From positions 496,001 through 560,000 of the forward strand of contig NZ_JALJZZ010000001.1 of assembly GCF_024171565.1 (NCBI RefSeq): a stretch of DNA of 64,000 nt. Reading direction: 5' to 3'. Of this stretch, positions 24,807 to 32,388 are shown one piece after another (position 1 is the stretch's first letter; every line of letters starts with the position of its first letter). This stretch comes from Okibacterium sp. HSC-33S16. Its GTDB lineage: Bacteria; Actinomycetota; Actinomycetes; Actinomycetales; Microbacteriaceae. The notes under the pieces are model-generated. The model worked only from the letters and a program-made list of their open reading frames with translations, did not search any database and was not told the DNA's origin. Both the position numbers and the translations under genes were made by a program.

Positions 24807-26282
24807 TTATTGGAAGTAGGGCTTGCGGCGGATGGTTTCGGCGATGGTGATGATGGGGGTGCCGTTGACCATGGTGACGGTGAAGATTCCGGTTTCGACC
24901 ATGCGGTGGTGGAACCAGCAAAACAGGACACCGTTGTCGATATGGGTCGGGCCGCCTTGGCTGTGTTCAATGACGTGGTGTGCTTCGCACCCGGTTGCGG
25001 GGATTTGACAGCCTGGCATGGCGCAGGTGGGGCCGTCTCGGGCGATCATGCCCATGCGTTGGGTGCGGGTGAACTCGCGTTGTTTGTTGCCAAGTGCGAC
25101 GACGGTGCCGTCGGGGTCGAGGAAGACGGGTAACACGGCGCCGTCGCAGAGGATTTGCCGGATCGTGGATACCGGTACAGGGCTGTCTATGCCGACGATC
25201 TGACCGGTGCCCGTGTTGCTGGCAAGGACGTCGGCGGTGACGGTGACGACGACGGTCGGTGATGCGCCAGACACGGACGGAACGTCGCCGGAGCGGGCGA
25301 GGGAGTCGATCATTGCAGCGAACACGTCAGCACGCTTCTGTCCCGCCGTTCGCGGATCCTCCAGCCGACCCTTCCGCGCGCTGTCCGCAACCGAAGCCGG
25401 CTCAGAGCAGTCTTCTCCCGTCGTGTCAGTGTCGGCACCAGCGCTCCCCCCGTTCTCGCCGCTGTCGCCGTTGGGTTGGAAGCGGGGCCCGGTGCGCGGG
25501 TTCAGTATTGCGTCGAATAGGGCGTGCAGTTTCGCGCCAACATCGATGGTGACCTGACCGCCGAACTTCACTAACCCGTCGATCTCGTTGCGGGCAACCC
25601 AGAAGTCACGTTTCTCGAACGCTCTCCTCGACCGTGGTTCGATTCCGTTCGCATCCAGGCGTTCACGCCACTGCCGGGCCTGGATCGCGATCAGATCCGC
25701 CGATAATGGCAGACCGGGCCGGAAACCGGCGCCGGTGGCCTGCCCGACGAGTTCTTGCTCGGCGATGCGCACATGCTCCACCTCAGCCCGAGGAGCAGCA
25801 AGCGACAGCTCACGGGTGATGTATTCCGCCGTTTCGATCCCGATCAACCCGTCGTGCAACGCCGCACCGACGGTGGGGAACAACGGCGGTAACGGTAGGC
25901 CTGCGTCGCTGACCCGCACGCACGTGCGTTGCCCGACCCGGATCAACCTGCCAGCGGATGCCGCTGACAGCCCGGTAATCACCTCGATCAACTGCGATGG
26001 ACGCTGATACGTCAACCGGGCAGCGAGGCCTTCACTGCCCCGGGTGGGGTCGGATCGGACCGCGACCTCAGCACTCAGCGCGGCAAGAGCCGCTTCGCTA
26101 CCCCGCATCAGGTGAGCGACCTGCCCCATCTGGGTCAGCAGTTCGTCGCCGGATAGCCGGTCAAGATGGTCCACATCGACAACCTCGAGCACCTGACCCA
26201 AATGCTGCAACAACCCGGTGAGCGCAGCCTGCCCCTCCGGCTCCAGAGGAACCGACGCAAACGCACTCACCGGAGCAGTCAT
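24807..26282 (-). CDS. DUF222/HNH endonuclease-domain protein (13E12-repeat family)
   Basis: 491 residues. The N-terminal about 270 residues resemble DUF222 (RLTYQRPSQLIEVITGLSAA, HDGLIGIETAEYI). The C-terminal HNH domain (about 425-470) has CAMPGC, CEAHHVIEHSQGGPT, DNGVLFCWFHH, giving the four Cys/His structural positions and the catalytic His pair. An Asn/Gly/Asp-rich linker (SGENGGSAGADTDTTGED) lies between. The family is abundant and variable in copy number in Actinobacteria (13E12 repeats in Mycobacterium), sometimes with inteins or mobile-element traits, but its function is not established. It stands alone beside the tRNA-fMet terminator; no repeats flanking an insertion were seen. Confidence 0.9.
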   Translation of the reverse strand: MTAPVSAFASVPLEPEGQAALTGLLQHLGQVLEVVDVDHLDRLSGDELLTQMGQVAHLMRGSEAALAALSAEVAVRSDPTRGSEGLAARLTYQRPSQLIEVITGLSAASAGRLIRVGQRTCVRVSDAGLPLPPLFPTVGAALHDGLIGIETAEYITRELSLAAPRAEVEHVRIAEQELVGQATGAGFRPGLPLSADLIAIQARQWRERLDANGIEPRSRRAFEKRDFWVARNEIDGLVKFGGQVTIDVGAKLHALFDAILNPRTGPRFQPNGDSGENGGSAGADTDTTGEDCSEPASVADSARKGRLEDPRTAGQKRADVFAAMIDSLARSGDVPSVSGASPTVVVTVTADVLASNTGTGQIVGIDSPVPVSTIRQILCDGAVLPVFLDPDGTVVALGNKQREFTRTQRMGMIARDGPTCAMPGCQIPATGCEAHHVIEHSQGGPTHIDNGVLFCWFHHRMVETGIFTVTMVNGTPIITIAETIRRKPYFQ

Positions 26283-26595
26283 GACAACCCGACACCACCG
26301 TCGTCACGGGCAGGCAGGGGAGTCGGGGACGTGCACACCGCTGTGGTGCGGGGAAGTGAGTGTCGAACTTCGATGTCCATGAATTGAGTACACCACCCAC
26401 CTCTGACATCGACTTGTCCGCAGGCGCAGGCCTTAGATTGGCTCTGACGGCGGTTCGCTCGGGTGCTCATGGCGTAAGCGCATCACAGGCATCCGGCATC
26501 GCAAGAAAACCTGCCAACCGGATGCCTCAGAACGCCCGCAGGCCGCACCGGCGGTGTACCGGCACACCGCACGACCCGAACGCGGGGAAAACGTC
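26283..26595. other. Gene-free gap between the DUF222/HNH gene and the M23 peptidase gene
   Basis: About 310 bp with no reading frame that has a plausible start and recognisable product. It must hold the promoter of the HNH gene at its left end and the 3' end of the peptidase transcript at its right end. Apart from the small hairpin at 26551-26570, nothing structured was noticed. Confidence 0.6.
26551..26570 (-). terminator. Weak candidate terminator after the M23 peptidase gene
   Basis: GCGGTGT and ACACCGC (with one mismatch inside) form a short stem about 25 bp past the stop codon. It has no U-run, so it is a modest candidate only. Confidence 0.3.
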
Positions 26596-27960
26596 TTAGA
26601 CGACGACGCCGTGCTCGCGGAGGAAGGGAGCGGGGTTCGTGTGCTCGCCGTCGACGTTCACCTTCAGGTCAAGGTGGCATCCGCTGACAACGCCGGTAGC
26701 TCCGACTTCAGCAATGACGTCTCCGCCGGCGACCGTGTCACCAACGGCAACCTTGAACGAGCCGCTCAGGATGTGTCCGTAGATGGTCTCGATGCCCTCG
26801 CCGTGGTCGATGATTACACGGTTTCCGAACGCTCCAGCGTTACCGACGAATGTCACGCGACCAGGAGCGGTTGCCTTGATAGGGGTACCGCATGCGCCGC
26901 CGAAGTCCATTCCTTCGTGGAAGGAGTTGGAGCAGCCGACACTGTTGCAGATCAGTCCACGAGGACCGTATTTGGAGGTGATCGCGCCGGGAAGCGGACG
27001 CCACCAGCCACTTGCTGAGGGGGCGAGGTACGCGGCCATGGTCGACGTTCCGTCGAAGATGTAGGTGCTCGACGCGTACTGGGCGTCAAGTTCCTCGGCG
27101 CTTGTTGCCGAGTATCCGTCACGCTCGAGCTGTGCGAGCGTGACTTGGTCGCTGACCGTGAGCGACTGACCCTTGACGGCCTGGCTCACGATTTGGTTGT
27201 TGGCATCGGCCACGGCACCGTCAGCCGGAGCGAAGGCGTATGCCGGGAGAGCAATGGTCGCGAGGAGTCCGGGGACAGCGAGTGCCACGATGCTCGTCGA
27301 GCGGAGAGTGCTCCACCGGCTCTTGCGCTCGGTCGGTACGACGTTCTCGGTGTCCTGGGCGACGGCTGCGGCGGAAACCGCTGAATTGATCGCGGTGTCG
27401 GCCGACAGGCGACGGGCGGTCGCCCGCGGCGGGTGTGCAGCGGAAGGCGGGGCGATGAATGCGGCTGCCAGGTGAGCGCAGTTGTCATTGGCGAGCACGG
27501 GGGGCTCGTTGCGCGTGGCCTCGGAGGAGGAGTCGGCGGCAACGCTCGATACCTTTTCCGCACGGACGTCCTCGGGCGAGTCGGTCCACGCCGGAGTCGG
27601 GAGCGCAACTTCGTCGATGGTCAACGGCTGCGGTGCAGCGTCACGAGCGGTGGCCGGGGGAAAAACTGTGGTGGTTTCACTGGTCTGCGCGACCGCTGAC
27701 GCCGCCCTGCGGTCCCGACGGCGGCGAAGAACGGGCGCCTCGGTAACGACAGGCGACTCGGTGGCGACGGGTGCTTCGGCTGAGTGAGCTACCGAGGTTG
27801 CGACAGCCTGTTCGGCCCGAAGTGCTGCTTCCGCCTGCAACGCTGCCTGCATGCGGAGGCTGCGGCGGCTGGGAAGAGTGGCCTGGGTAGGCGACTGCTG
27901 CTCGGTGTCTCGAGGGGTCGATGAGCCGTTCGATGACAGGGGGGCAGCAGTATTCGCCAA
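26596..27960 (-). CDS. M23-family (LytM-like) peptidase with long cytoplasmic N-terminus
   Basis: 454 residues. Residues 1-215 are polar and low complexity (Ala/Glu/Pro/Thr). A single hydrophobic segment at about 222-243 ends in LPAYAFA, a membrane anchor or late signal sequence. The C-terminal LytM domain has H348-x3-D352 (HEGMDF), YGHI (His396) and CHLDLKV in place of the usual HLHFEV, so the second His of HxH is Asp431. M23 enzymes cut peptidoglycan cross-bridges; the altered ligand could still bind zinc or could mark a regulatory paralogue. The TTG start has GGAG 8 nt upstream. It has a long 5' region. Confidence 0.85.
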   Translation of the reverse strand: MANTAAPLSSNGSSTPRDTEQQSPTQATLPSRRSLRMQAALQAEAALRAEQAVATSVAHSAEAPVATESPVVTEAPVLRRRRDRRAASAVAQTSETTTVFPPATARDAAPQPLTIDEVALPTPAWTDSPEDVRAEKVSSVAADSSSEATRNEPPVLANDNCAHLAAAFIAPPSAAHPPRATARRLSADTAINSAVSAAAVAQDTENVVPTERKSRWSTLRSTSIVALAVPGLLATIALPAYAFAPADGAVADANNQIVSQAVKGQSLTVSDQVTLAQLERDGYSATSAEELDAQYASSTYIFDGTSTMAAYLAPSASGWWRPLPGAITSKYGPRGLICNSVGCSNSFHEGMDFGGACGTPIKATAPGRVTFVGNAGAFGNRVIIDHGEGIETIYGHILSGSFKVAVGDTVAGGDVIAEVGATGVVSGCHLDLKVNVDGEHTNPAPFLREHGVVV

Positions 27961-28299
27961 AGTGTGTTCTCCGGGGCCTCGGGGACAATTCGTTCGAATT
28001 GCGTCGTCATTCAGCGTGGTTCAAGTTCGTCCCGTGAGGAGACGACAAGAGGCACCTCACGCGAGGTCCTGTGGCACTGGGAGGCCGTTGGACTCGTCCG
28101 AGGTTACGCTAAATCGCAACTATTTGCATCTCGTTTTCGAAATTTGTAACAGATTGGTAACGCACGTTTGTGCAAGTTTGTACCGTTTTTGCGGGATGCG
28201 ACGGTCGTGACGTGTTCGAAATGTGCGCTCTACGCAACGGACCGGCCATTTCCCGGGCCCGGGGATGCGTGCATCCCCGGACCACATGCACAGGGGTTT
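27961..28299. other. Gene-free 5' region of the M23 peptidase gene
   Basis: About 340 bp without a credible gene. The part at 28100-28200 is the most AT-rich stretch nearby (TTACGCTAAAT, TTTGTAACAG) and probably contains the peptidase promoter, giving a leader of roughly 100-200 nt on the minus strand. A short palindrome, CAATTCG-TT-CGAATTG, lies at 27986-28001 just before the ribosome binding site, and another, ACCTC-GCGT-GAGGT, at about 28053-28066. A regulatory leader is possible, but no known riboswitch was recognised. Confidence 0.5.
28259..28280 (-). terminator. Terminator of the DUF7882 gene
   Basis: CCGGGGATGC and GCATCCCCGG form a perfect 10-bp stem with a minimal loop, 20 bp past the stop codon of the DUF7882 gene. 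Confidence 0.6.
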
Positions 28300-28632
28300 C
28301 TAAGCCGATCCCGGCCTGACCGGTGGCATCTTGTCTGCGTCGGCCTCGCTGACGAGGTGAAGACCACGGGGGCCGAACGACGAGTCGGCGAGAACCTCGA
28401 GCCAGTGGCGGTTCAGCTGGGGTGGCTTGCTGCCGACGAAGCGGAACTGAATTGGGATAGCGGGGGACACCCAGACCGAGACACGGCCGGATCCGTCTTC
28501 TGGCCGGTGCTCCCAGCTGACAAAGAATCCCTCCTGTCGGCGGAGCTTCGAGCCAATAACGATCTTGAGGTGTGCGAGGGCGCGGTCATCGATTTCGTAT
28601 TCCGTGCCATCGCCGTAGACGAGGTATCCCAT
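28300..28632 (-). CDS. DUF7882 family small protein
   Basis: 110 residues beginning MGYLVYGDGTEYEIDDRALAHL, then KLRRQEGFFVSW, RVSVWVSPAIPIQFRF and a C-terminal GPRGLHLV. This pattern is the DUF7882 family, which I know mainly from Microbacteriaceae, so it supports the taxonomic call. Function unknown; no signal peptide, no cysteine motif, probably cytoplasmic. Start chosen at the conserved MGYL; a longer upstream frame is Arg-rich and not conserved. CAGAAT lies 6 nt before the ATG and could act as a -10. Divergent from the nitrilase-family gene. Confidence 0.8.
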   Translation of the reverse strand: MGYLVYGDGTEYEIDDRALAHLKIVIGSKLRRQEGFFVSWEHRPEDGSGRVSVWVSPAIPIQFRFVGSKPPQLNRHWLEVLADSSFGPRGLHLVSEADADKMPPVRPGSA

Positions 28633-28694
28633 GCACTCATTCTGCACGAGAGAGGAGCGATCCGGAGAACCGCGACGAACTGTGTTCTCCTGTC

Positions 28695-28700
28695 TAAGCT
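28695..28700 (+). promoter_or_regulatory. -10 hexamer TAAGCT (leaderless start)
   Basis: TAAGCT ends 6 nt before the ATG at 28707 and no Shine-Dalgarno is present, so the carbon-nitrogen hydrolase mRNA is probably leaderless. Confidence 0.6.
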
Positions 28701-28706
28701 GGGCAC

Positions 28707-29522
28707 ATGACCGAGCACGCTCCCGTCGGCATCGCCGTCGCACAGTTCAGTCCGACCGCCGACGTCGACGTGAACCTCACTCAAATCCGCCGACTTGCTG
28801 AGCGCGCAGCCGAGCGTGGAGCCAGTGTCGTCGTCTTTCCGGAGTACTCGAGCGCCTTCGTCGACCCGATGAGCGCTGAGCTTGTGGCTCGTGCGCAACC
28901 TCTGGACGGCGACTTCGTTGAGGCCACGGCCGGCTTCGCGCAAGACCTCGCCCTTCATCTCGTGGTTGGAATGGCTGAGGCTTCGGCCGACGGCTCAAAG
29001 TTCTCCAACACGATTGTGGCGCTGTCGCCGCAGGCGGAGATCGTAGCGACCTACCGAAAGCAGCATCTCTACGACGCGTTCGGCCAGACCGAAAGCGAGT
29101 TCGTTGTGCCCGGCGAGCTGACCGATCCCGAAACGTTTGGGGCAGGCGGTCTCACCTTCGGAATTCAGACGTGTTATGACATCCGCTTTCCTGAAGTGAC
29201 GCGACGCATCGTCGACGCCGGCGCTGACGTTGTGCTCGTGCCGGCCGAGTGGGTGCGTGGCCCGCTCAAGGAACATCACTGGAAGACGCTCGTGACCGCA
29301 CGCGCCATCGAGAACACCGTCTATGTGGCCGGAGCAGACCACACGCCACCGATCGGCGTCGGCAACAGCCTGATCGTCGATCCAGCCGGTATCCAAGTGG
29401 CCGGGGTCGGCGTGGAGACTGATGTGTCTGTTGCATTCGCTTCAGCCACGCGCATTGCGAGCGTGCGTGCGTCTAACCCGGCGCTCGCCCTGCGCCGGTA
29501 CGGAATCGTTCCGTTGAGCTGA
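28707..29522 (+). CDS. Carbon-nitrogen hydrolase (nitrilase superfamily amidase)
   Basis: 271 residues, full length. The catalytic triad is Glu46 (VVVFPEYSSA), Lys118 (YRKQHLYDAF) and Cys156 (IQTCYDIRFPE). The sequence around the Lys and Cys resembles the Nit1/Nit2 omega-amidase or deaminated-glutathione amidase branch more than true nitrilases. It would hydrolyse an amide of a small cytosolic metabolite. The convergent gene downstream is an aminotransferase; omega-amidases act on the 2-oxo amides such enzymes produce (the glutamine transaminase-omega-amidase pathway), so the adjacency may be meaningful, though the two are on opposite strands. Confidence 0.88.
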   Translation: MTEHAPVGIAVAQFSPTADVDVNLTQIRRLAERAAERGASVVVFPEYSSAFVDPMSAELVARAQPLDGDFVEATAGFAQDLALHLVVGMAEASADGSKFSNTIVALSPQAEIVATYRKQHLYDAFGQTESEFVVPGELTDPETFGAGGLTFGIQTCYDIRFPEVTRRIVDAGADVVLVPAEWVRGPLKEHHWKTLVTARAIENTVYVAGADHTPPIGVGNSLIVDPAGIQVAGVGVETDVSVAFASATRIASVRASNPALALRRYGIVPLS

Positions 29523-29542
29523 CGCGCCTTCGTGTGCTCCGA

Positions 29543-30739
29543 CTACCGGCCCAGGCGCGCCAATTGCGCTGCGGCACGCTCGAGCACGTCAACCTTCTTG
29601 CAAAACGCGAAGCGCACCAGCGTGGCATACTCGCTGAGGTGCTCCTCCGCCACAAATGCACTGAGCGGAACCGCAACCACTCCAGCAAGATCGGGGAGGC
29701 GACGACAGAATTCGCTGGCGTCTTCGAATCCGAGCTCCGTGGCATCCGCAACAATGAAATAGGACCCGCTCGGAATCGAGAGTGTAAATCCTGCGGAGCG
29801 AAGACCGGATGCCAGGACGTCGCGTTTGTGCTCTAGATCCGAGGCAACAGCGGCGAACCAGGGGTCGCTCAGGCGCAGGCCAGTGGCGATGGCCGGCTGG
29901 AAGGGTGCGCCGTTGACATAGGTCAGGAACTGCTTCACCGTGGTGATCGCGGTGATGAGCGCTGCGGGGCCGACCGCCCAGCCGATCTTCCAGCCGGTGG
30001 TGTTGAACGTCTTGCCGGCTGACGAAATGGTGATCGTGCGGTCCCAGGCGCCAGGAAGCGACGCAACCGGAATGTGGCTGACGCCGAATGTGAGGTGTTC
30101 GTAGACCTCATCAGTGACGATGATCGCGTCGTGTTCGTGCGCGAGTTCAACGATGAGCTCGAGTGTCCCTCGCGACAGAACGGCGCCAGTGGGGTTGTGT
30201 GGGTTGTTGACGAGGATGATGCGGGTGCGGTCAGTCACCGCCCGACGGAGTTCATCGTGGTCGGGCTGGAAGTCGGGCCAGCGCAGTTGCACCGTGGTGT
30301 GGCGGGCGTCGGCGAGGCCGATGAGTCCGCCGTAGGCATCGTAGAAGGGCTCGAATGTCAGCACCTCGTCGCCGGGCTCAGTGAGGGCGAGGATGGCCGA
30401 GGCGAGGGCTTCGGTCGCGCCCGCCGTGACGAGAACTTCAGTGTCGGGGTTCGCCGTGATGCCGTAGAACCGGTGCTGGTGTTCGGCAATCGCTTCGCGC
30501 AGGTCGAGGATGCCTCGCCCGGGTGGGTACTGGTTCACGCCGTCGGTGATCGCGCGACGGGCTTCGGCGAGCACCTCTTCGGGGCCGTCCTCGTCGGGGA
30601 AGCCCTGGCCGAGGTTGATGGCGCCCGTCGACGCGGCGAGTGCGCTCATCTCCGCGAAAATGGTGGCTGCGATCGTGCCGTCTGGTCGCAAAAGTCCAGC
30701 GCCTTTGGCGGTCCGTTGCCATGAGCCGTGCAGAGTCAT
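29543..30739 (-). CDS. PLP-dependent class I/II aminotransferase
   Basis: 398 residues, fold type I. NNPHNPTG (178-185), DEVYEH (210-215, Asp binding the pyridine N) and the PLP lysine K243 in SSAGKTFNTTGWKIGW are all present, with INLGQGFPDEDGP (41-53) typical of the kynurenine aminotransferase/glutamine transaminase K or methionine aminotransferase (YbdL-like) branch. It converts an amino acid and a 2-oxo acid. The ATG at 30739 was chosen over an open frame 29 codons longer, because GGACGAGGA sits directly upstream and the family begins here. Convergent with the carbon-nitrogen hydrolase. Confidence 0.9.
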   Translation of the reverse strand: MTLHGSWQRTAKGAGLLRPDGTIAATIFAEMSALAASTGAINLGQGFPDEDGPEEVLAEARRAITDGVNQYPPGRGILDLREAIAEHQHRFYGITANPDTEVLVTAGATEALASAILALTEPGDEVLTFEPFYDAYGGLIGLADARHTTVQLRWPDFQPDHDELRRAVTDRTRIILVNNPHNPTGAVLSRGTLELIVELAHEHDAIIVTDEVYEHLTFGVSHIPVASLPGAWDRTITISSAGKTFNTTGWKIGWAVGPAALITAITTVKQFLTYVNGAPFQPAIATGLRLSDPWFAAVASDLEHKRDVLASGLRSAGFTLSIPSGSYFIVADATELGFEDASEFCRRLPDLAGVVAVPLSAFVAEEHLSEYATLVRFAFCKKVDVLERAAAQLARLGR

Positions 30740-30840
30740 TCCTCGTCCTTCCACGGATTGGCTTCTACCGCGCCGCGTTTCAAGGCTATCCGGCATGCCG
30801 GTGGCTGTGGATAACCCATGCGACATCAGGGGAATTGTTC

Positions 30841-30846
30841 TAACGT
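30841..30846 (+). promoter_or_regulatory. -10 hexamer TAACGT (leaderless start)
   Basis: TAACGT ends 6 nt before the ATG at 30853 of the lipoprotein gene. Confidence 0.55.
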
Positions 30847-30852
30847 GGCGGC

Positions 30853-31422
30853 ATGGAATTTGGCGTGCGAGCCCAGCAACGGATGCTTCGGCGCGCGCTG
30901 GCCGTGGCCGTCACGTCGATCGTCGGTGTGGCGGTGGTCGGCTGCACCACTCCTGCGCCGAAGCCGTCGCCCACCCCGACCTCTATCTTCTCGTCCGAGG
31001 ACGAGGCGCTGGCGGCGGCCACGGACACGTATCAGCAGTACACCGCTGCGCTTGATGCAGTGTATGCAGGCGGCGGAGTCGATCCTTCGCCGCTTCAGCC
31101 CCTTGTGACGGAGAAATACTGGACCGTATTAAGCGAGGACAGGACCTTGAGTGATCGGGGATGGCGAACAAGCGGCGTTACGACATTTGACACGGTCTCT
31201 GTAGTCGAGGTGGCGCTTGGAGAATCACCTGTGAGTATCGTCACCACGCTATGTAAGGACGTCACCGCGGTCCGCATTGTCGACACGACCGGGGCGGACG
31301 TTACACCGCCCACACGGCGAGATAGATATCCATTGCTGGTTACATTCCAGTCGGCTCCAGGCGGAGCGGCACGGGTTTTGGTTTCTGAGAGCGATCCATG
31401 GGCGGGTGATGATCCGTGTTGA
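30853..31422 (+). CDS. Predicted lipoprotein, unknown function
   Basis: 189 residues. A basic N-terminus and hydrophobic stretch (about 11-30) end in the lipobox VVGC, with the lipidated Cys at 31, then a Pro/Ser/Thr-rich spacer. The mature part (about 50-189) has helix then strands, with Cys near 136 and a final Cys, and no recognised domain. Part of the gene (31100-31380) is somewhat richer in A/T than its neighbours. Its last 7 bp overlap the secreted PKD-like gene, so the two are likely made together and may work as a pair at the cell surface. Confidence 0.75.
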   Translation: MEFGVRAQQRMLRRALAVAVTSIVGVAVVGCTTPAPKPSPTPTSIFSSEDEALAAATDTYQQYTAALDAVYAGGGVDPSPLQPLVTEKYWTVLSEDRTLSDRGWRTSGVTTFDTVSVVEVALGESPVSIVTTLCKDVTAVRIVDTTGADVTPPTRRDRYPLLVTFQSAPGGAARVLVSESDPWAGDDPC

Positions 31423-32228
31423 CGAGACCTTCGGTCGCCGTGCTTCTTTTGGTCGTCTCGGTAGTCGGATTGACCTCGGCGACAAGTGGTTCTCAAGCAA
31501 CAGCAGCTCCATGCACGGAAGTTGAGCAAGACTTGGACCTCTGCCCGACTGGAAGCATTGAAAACGGCGAGGCAGTCATCCGGGGTGACCAAAACAACGG
31601 TGGCGGCGGCGGCGGTGGAAACAACGACGGCGGCGGCAACGAAGACGGTGGCACCGGCGACGGCGGCAATGCTGATGGGTCTGACGGTCCCGGTGGGATC
31701 GACCGAGACCTCACCTGTACGTCAGGCGCTCTGTGCCTCCCGGAGCTTGTGACGCTCAGCGACCTGGCGCGCTTCCGTCCCAACGCACCAACCCTCACCA
31801 TGGAACCGGACGGCTGGCTCCTCATCGGCTTCCCCGCCAATTTCATCGCCGACACGAATCGACACGTCCAACAAGGTTCCCTATTCGACGTCCCGATTGA
31901 GGTTCGGTTCACGCCAGACGGATATAACTGGTCATGGGGAGATGGAACGAGCTCTCGAACAACCGTCCCCGGTGCGACGTGGGCGGAACTCGGACTACCT
32001 GAGTTCTCCGCCACTCCGACGAGCCACGTTTTTGCTTCGACCGGGGTCTACTCCATCACCGTCACGGTCGCCTTTACTGTCGAGTATCGCGCTGTCGGCG
32101 GCTCGTGGATCGGCATCGCCGGTACCTTGTCGGCGCCAGCGGTTACCGTCGCCGCGCTCGCCGGAGATGCGAAGACGGTTCTTGTCGACAAAGAGTGCAA
32201 CAGAAACCCCAGCGGTCCCGGCTGTTAA
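31416..32228 (+). CDS. Secreted protein with Gly/Asn-rich linker and PKD-like domain
   Basis: 270 residues. An N-terminal signal sequence (about 1-31, ending ATAA-PC) is followed by a short Cys-containing segment and then a low-complexity spacer of Gly, Asn and Asp (about 55-95). The C-terminal domain shows PKD landmarks: WSWGDG near 171, then TSHVFASTGVYSITVTVAF near 200. PKD domains are beta-sandwiches in surface proteins that mediate binding. Cysteines flank the domain and the chain ends in PGC. GTG start inside the end of the lipoprotein gene. Ligand unknown. Confidence 0.7.
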   Translation: MLTRPSVAVLLLVVSVVGLTSATSGSQATAAPCTEVEQDLDLCPTGSIENGEAVIRGDQNNGGGGGGGNNDGGGNEDGGTGDGGNADGSDGPGGIDRDLTCTSGALCLPELVTLSDLARFRPNAPTLTMEPDGWLLIGFPANFIADTNRHVQQGSLFDVPIEVRFTPDGYNWSWGDGTSSRTTVPGATWAELGLPEFSATPTSHVFASTGVYSITVTVAFTVEYRAVGGSWIGIAGTLSAPAVTVAALAGDAKTVLVDKECNRNPSGPGC

Positions 32229-32388
32229 AGGGAAGTGGATAGGCTGAAGGCCGCAGAAAAAGGTCGATCAGCGACGTCGCCAGCCGACCTAGCGATGTCT
32301 CGGCTGGGGCATAGGCCGCTCACAGACAGCACGAATGAAAAGTCCAGCTAGGACCGCCAAGCTAGCTGTGCTTGGAAGGAGCACCATC

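Noticed and set aside
24629-24970. Small reading frame ending VAGAGFEPTTSGL on the minus strand
   Set aside because: It is the antisense of tRNA-fMet and its terminator; such peptides are a well-known annotation artefact of tRNA genes.
24670-26600. tRNA-fMet-based att site for a mobile element around the HNH gene
   Set aside because: No repeat of the tRNA 3' end was seen at the far side of the HNH gene, and there is no integrase.
27961-28200. c-di-AMP (ydaO-type) riboswitch before the M23 peptidase gene
   Set aside because: Such riboswitches often precede actinobacterial wall hydrolase genes, but the conserved core (GGGGGA-CC and GGGGTGAAT blocks) was not found. A covariance search would settle it.
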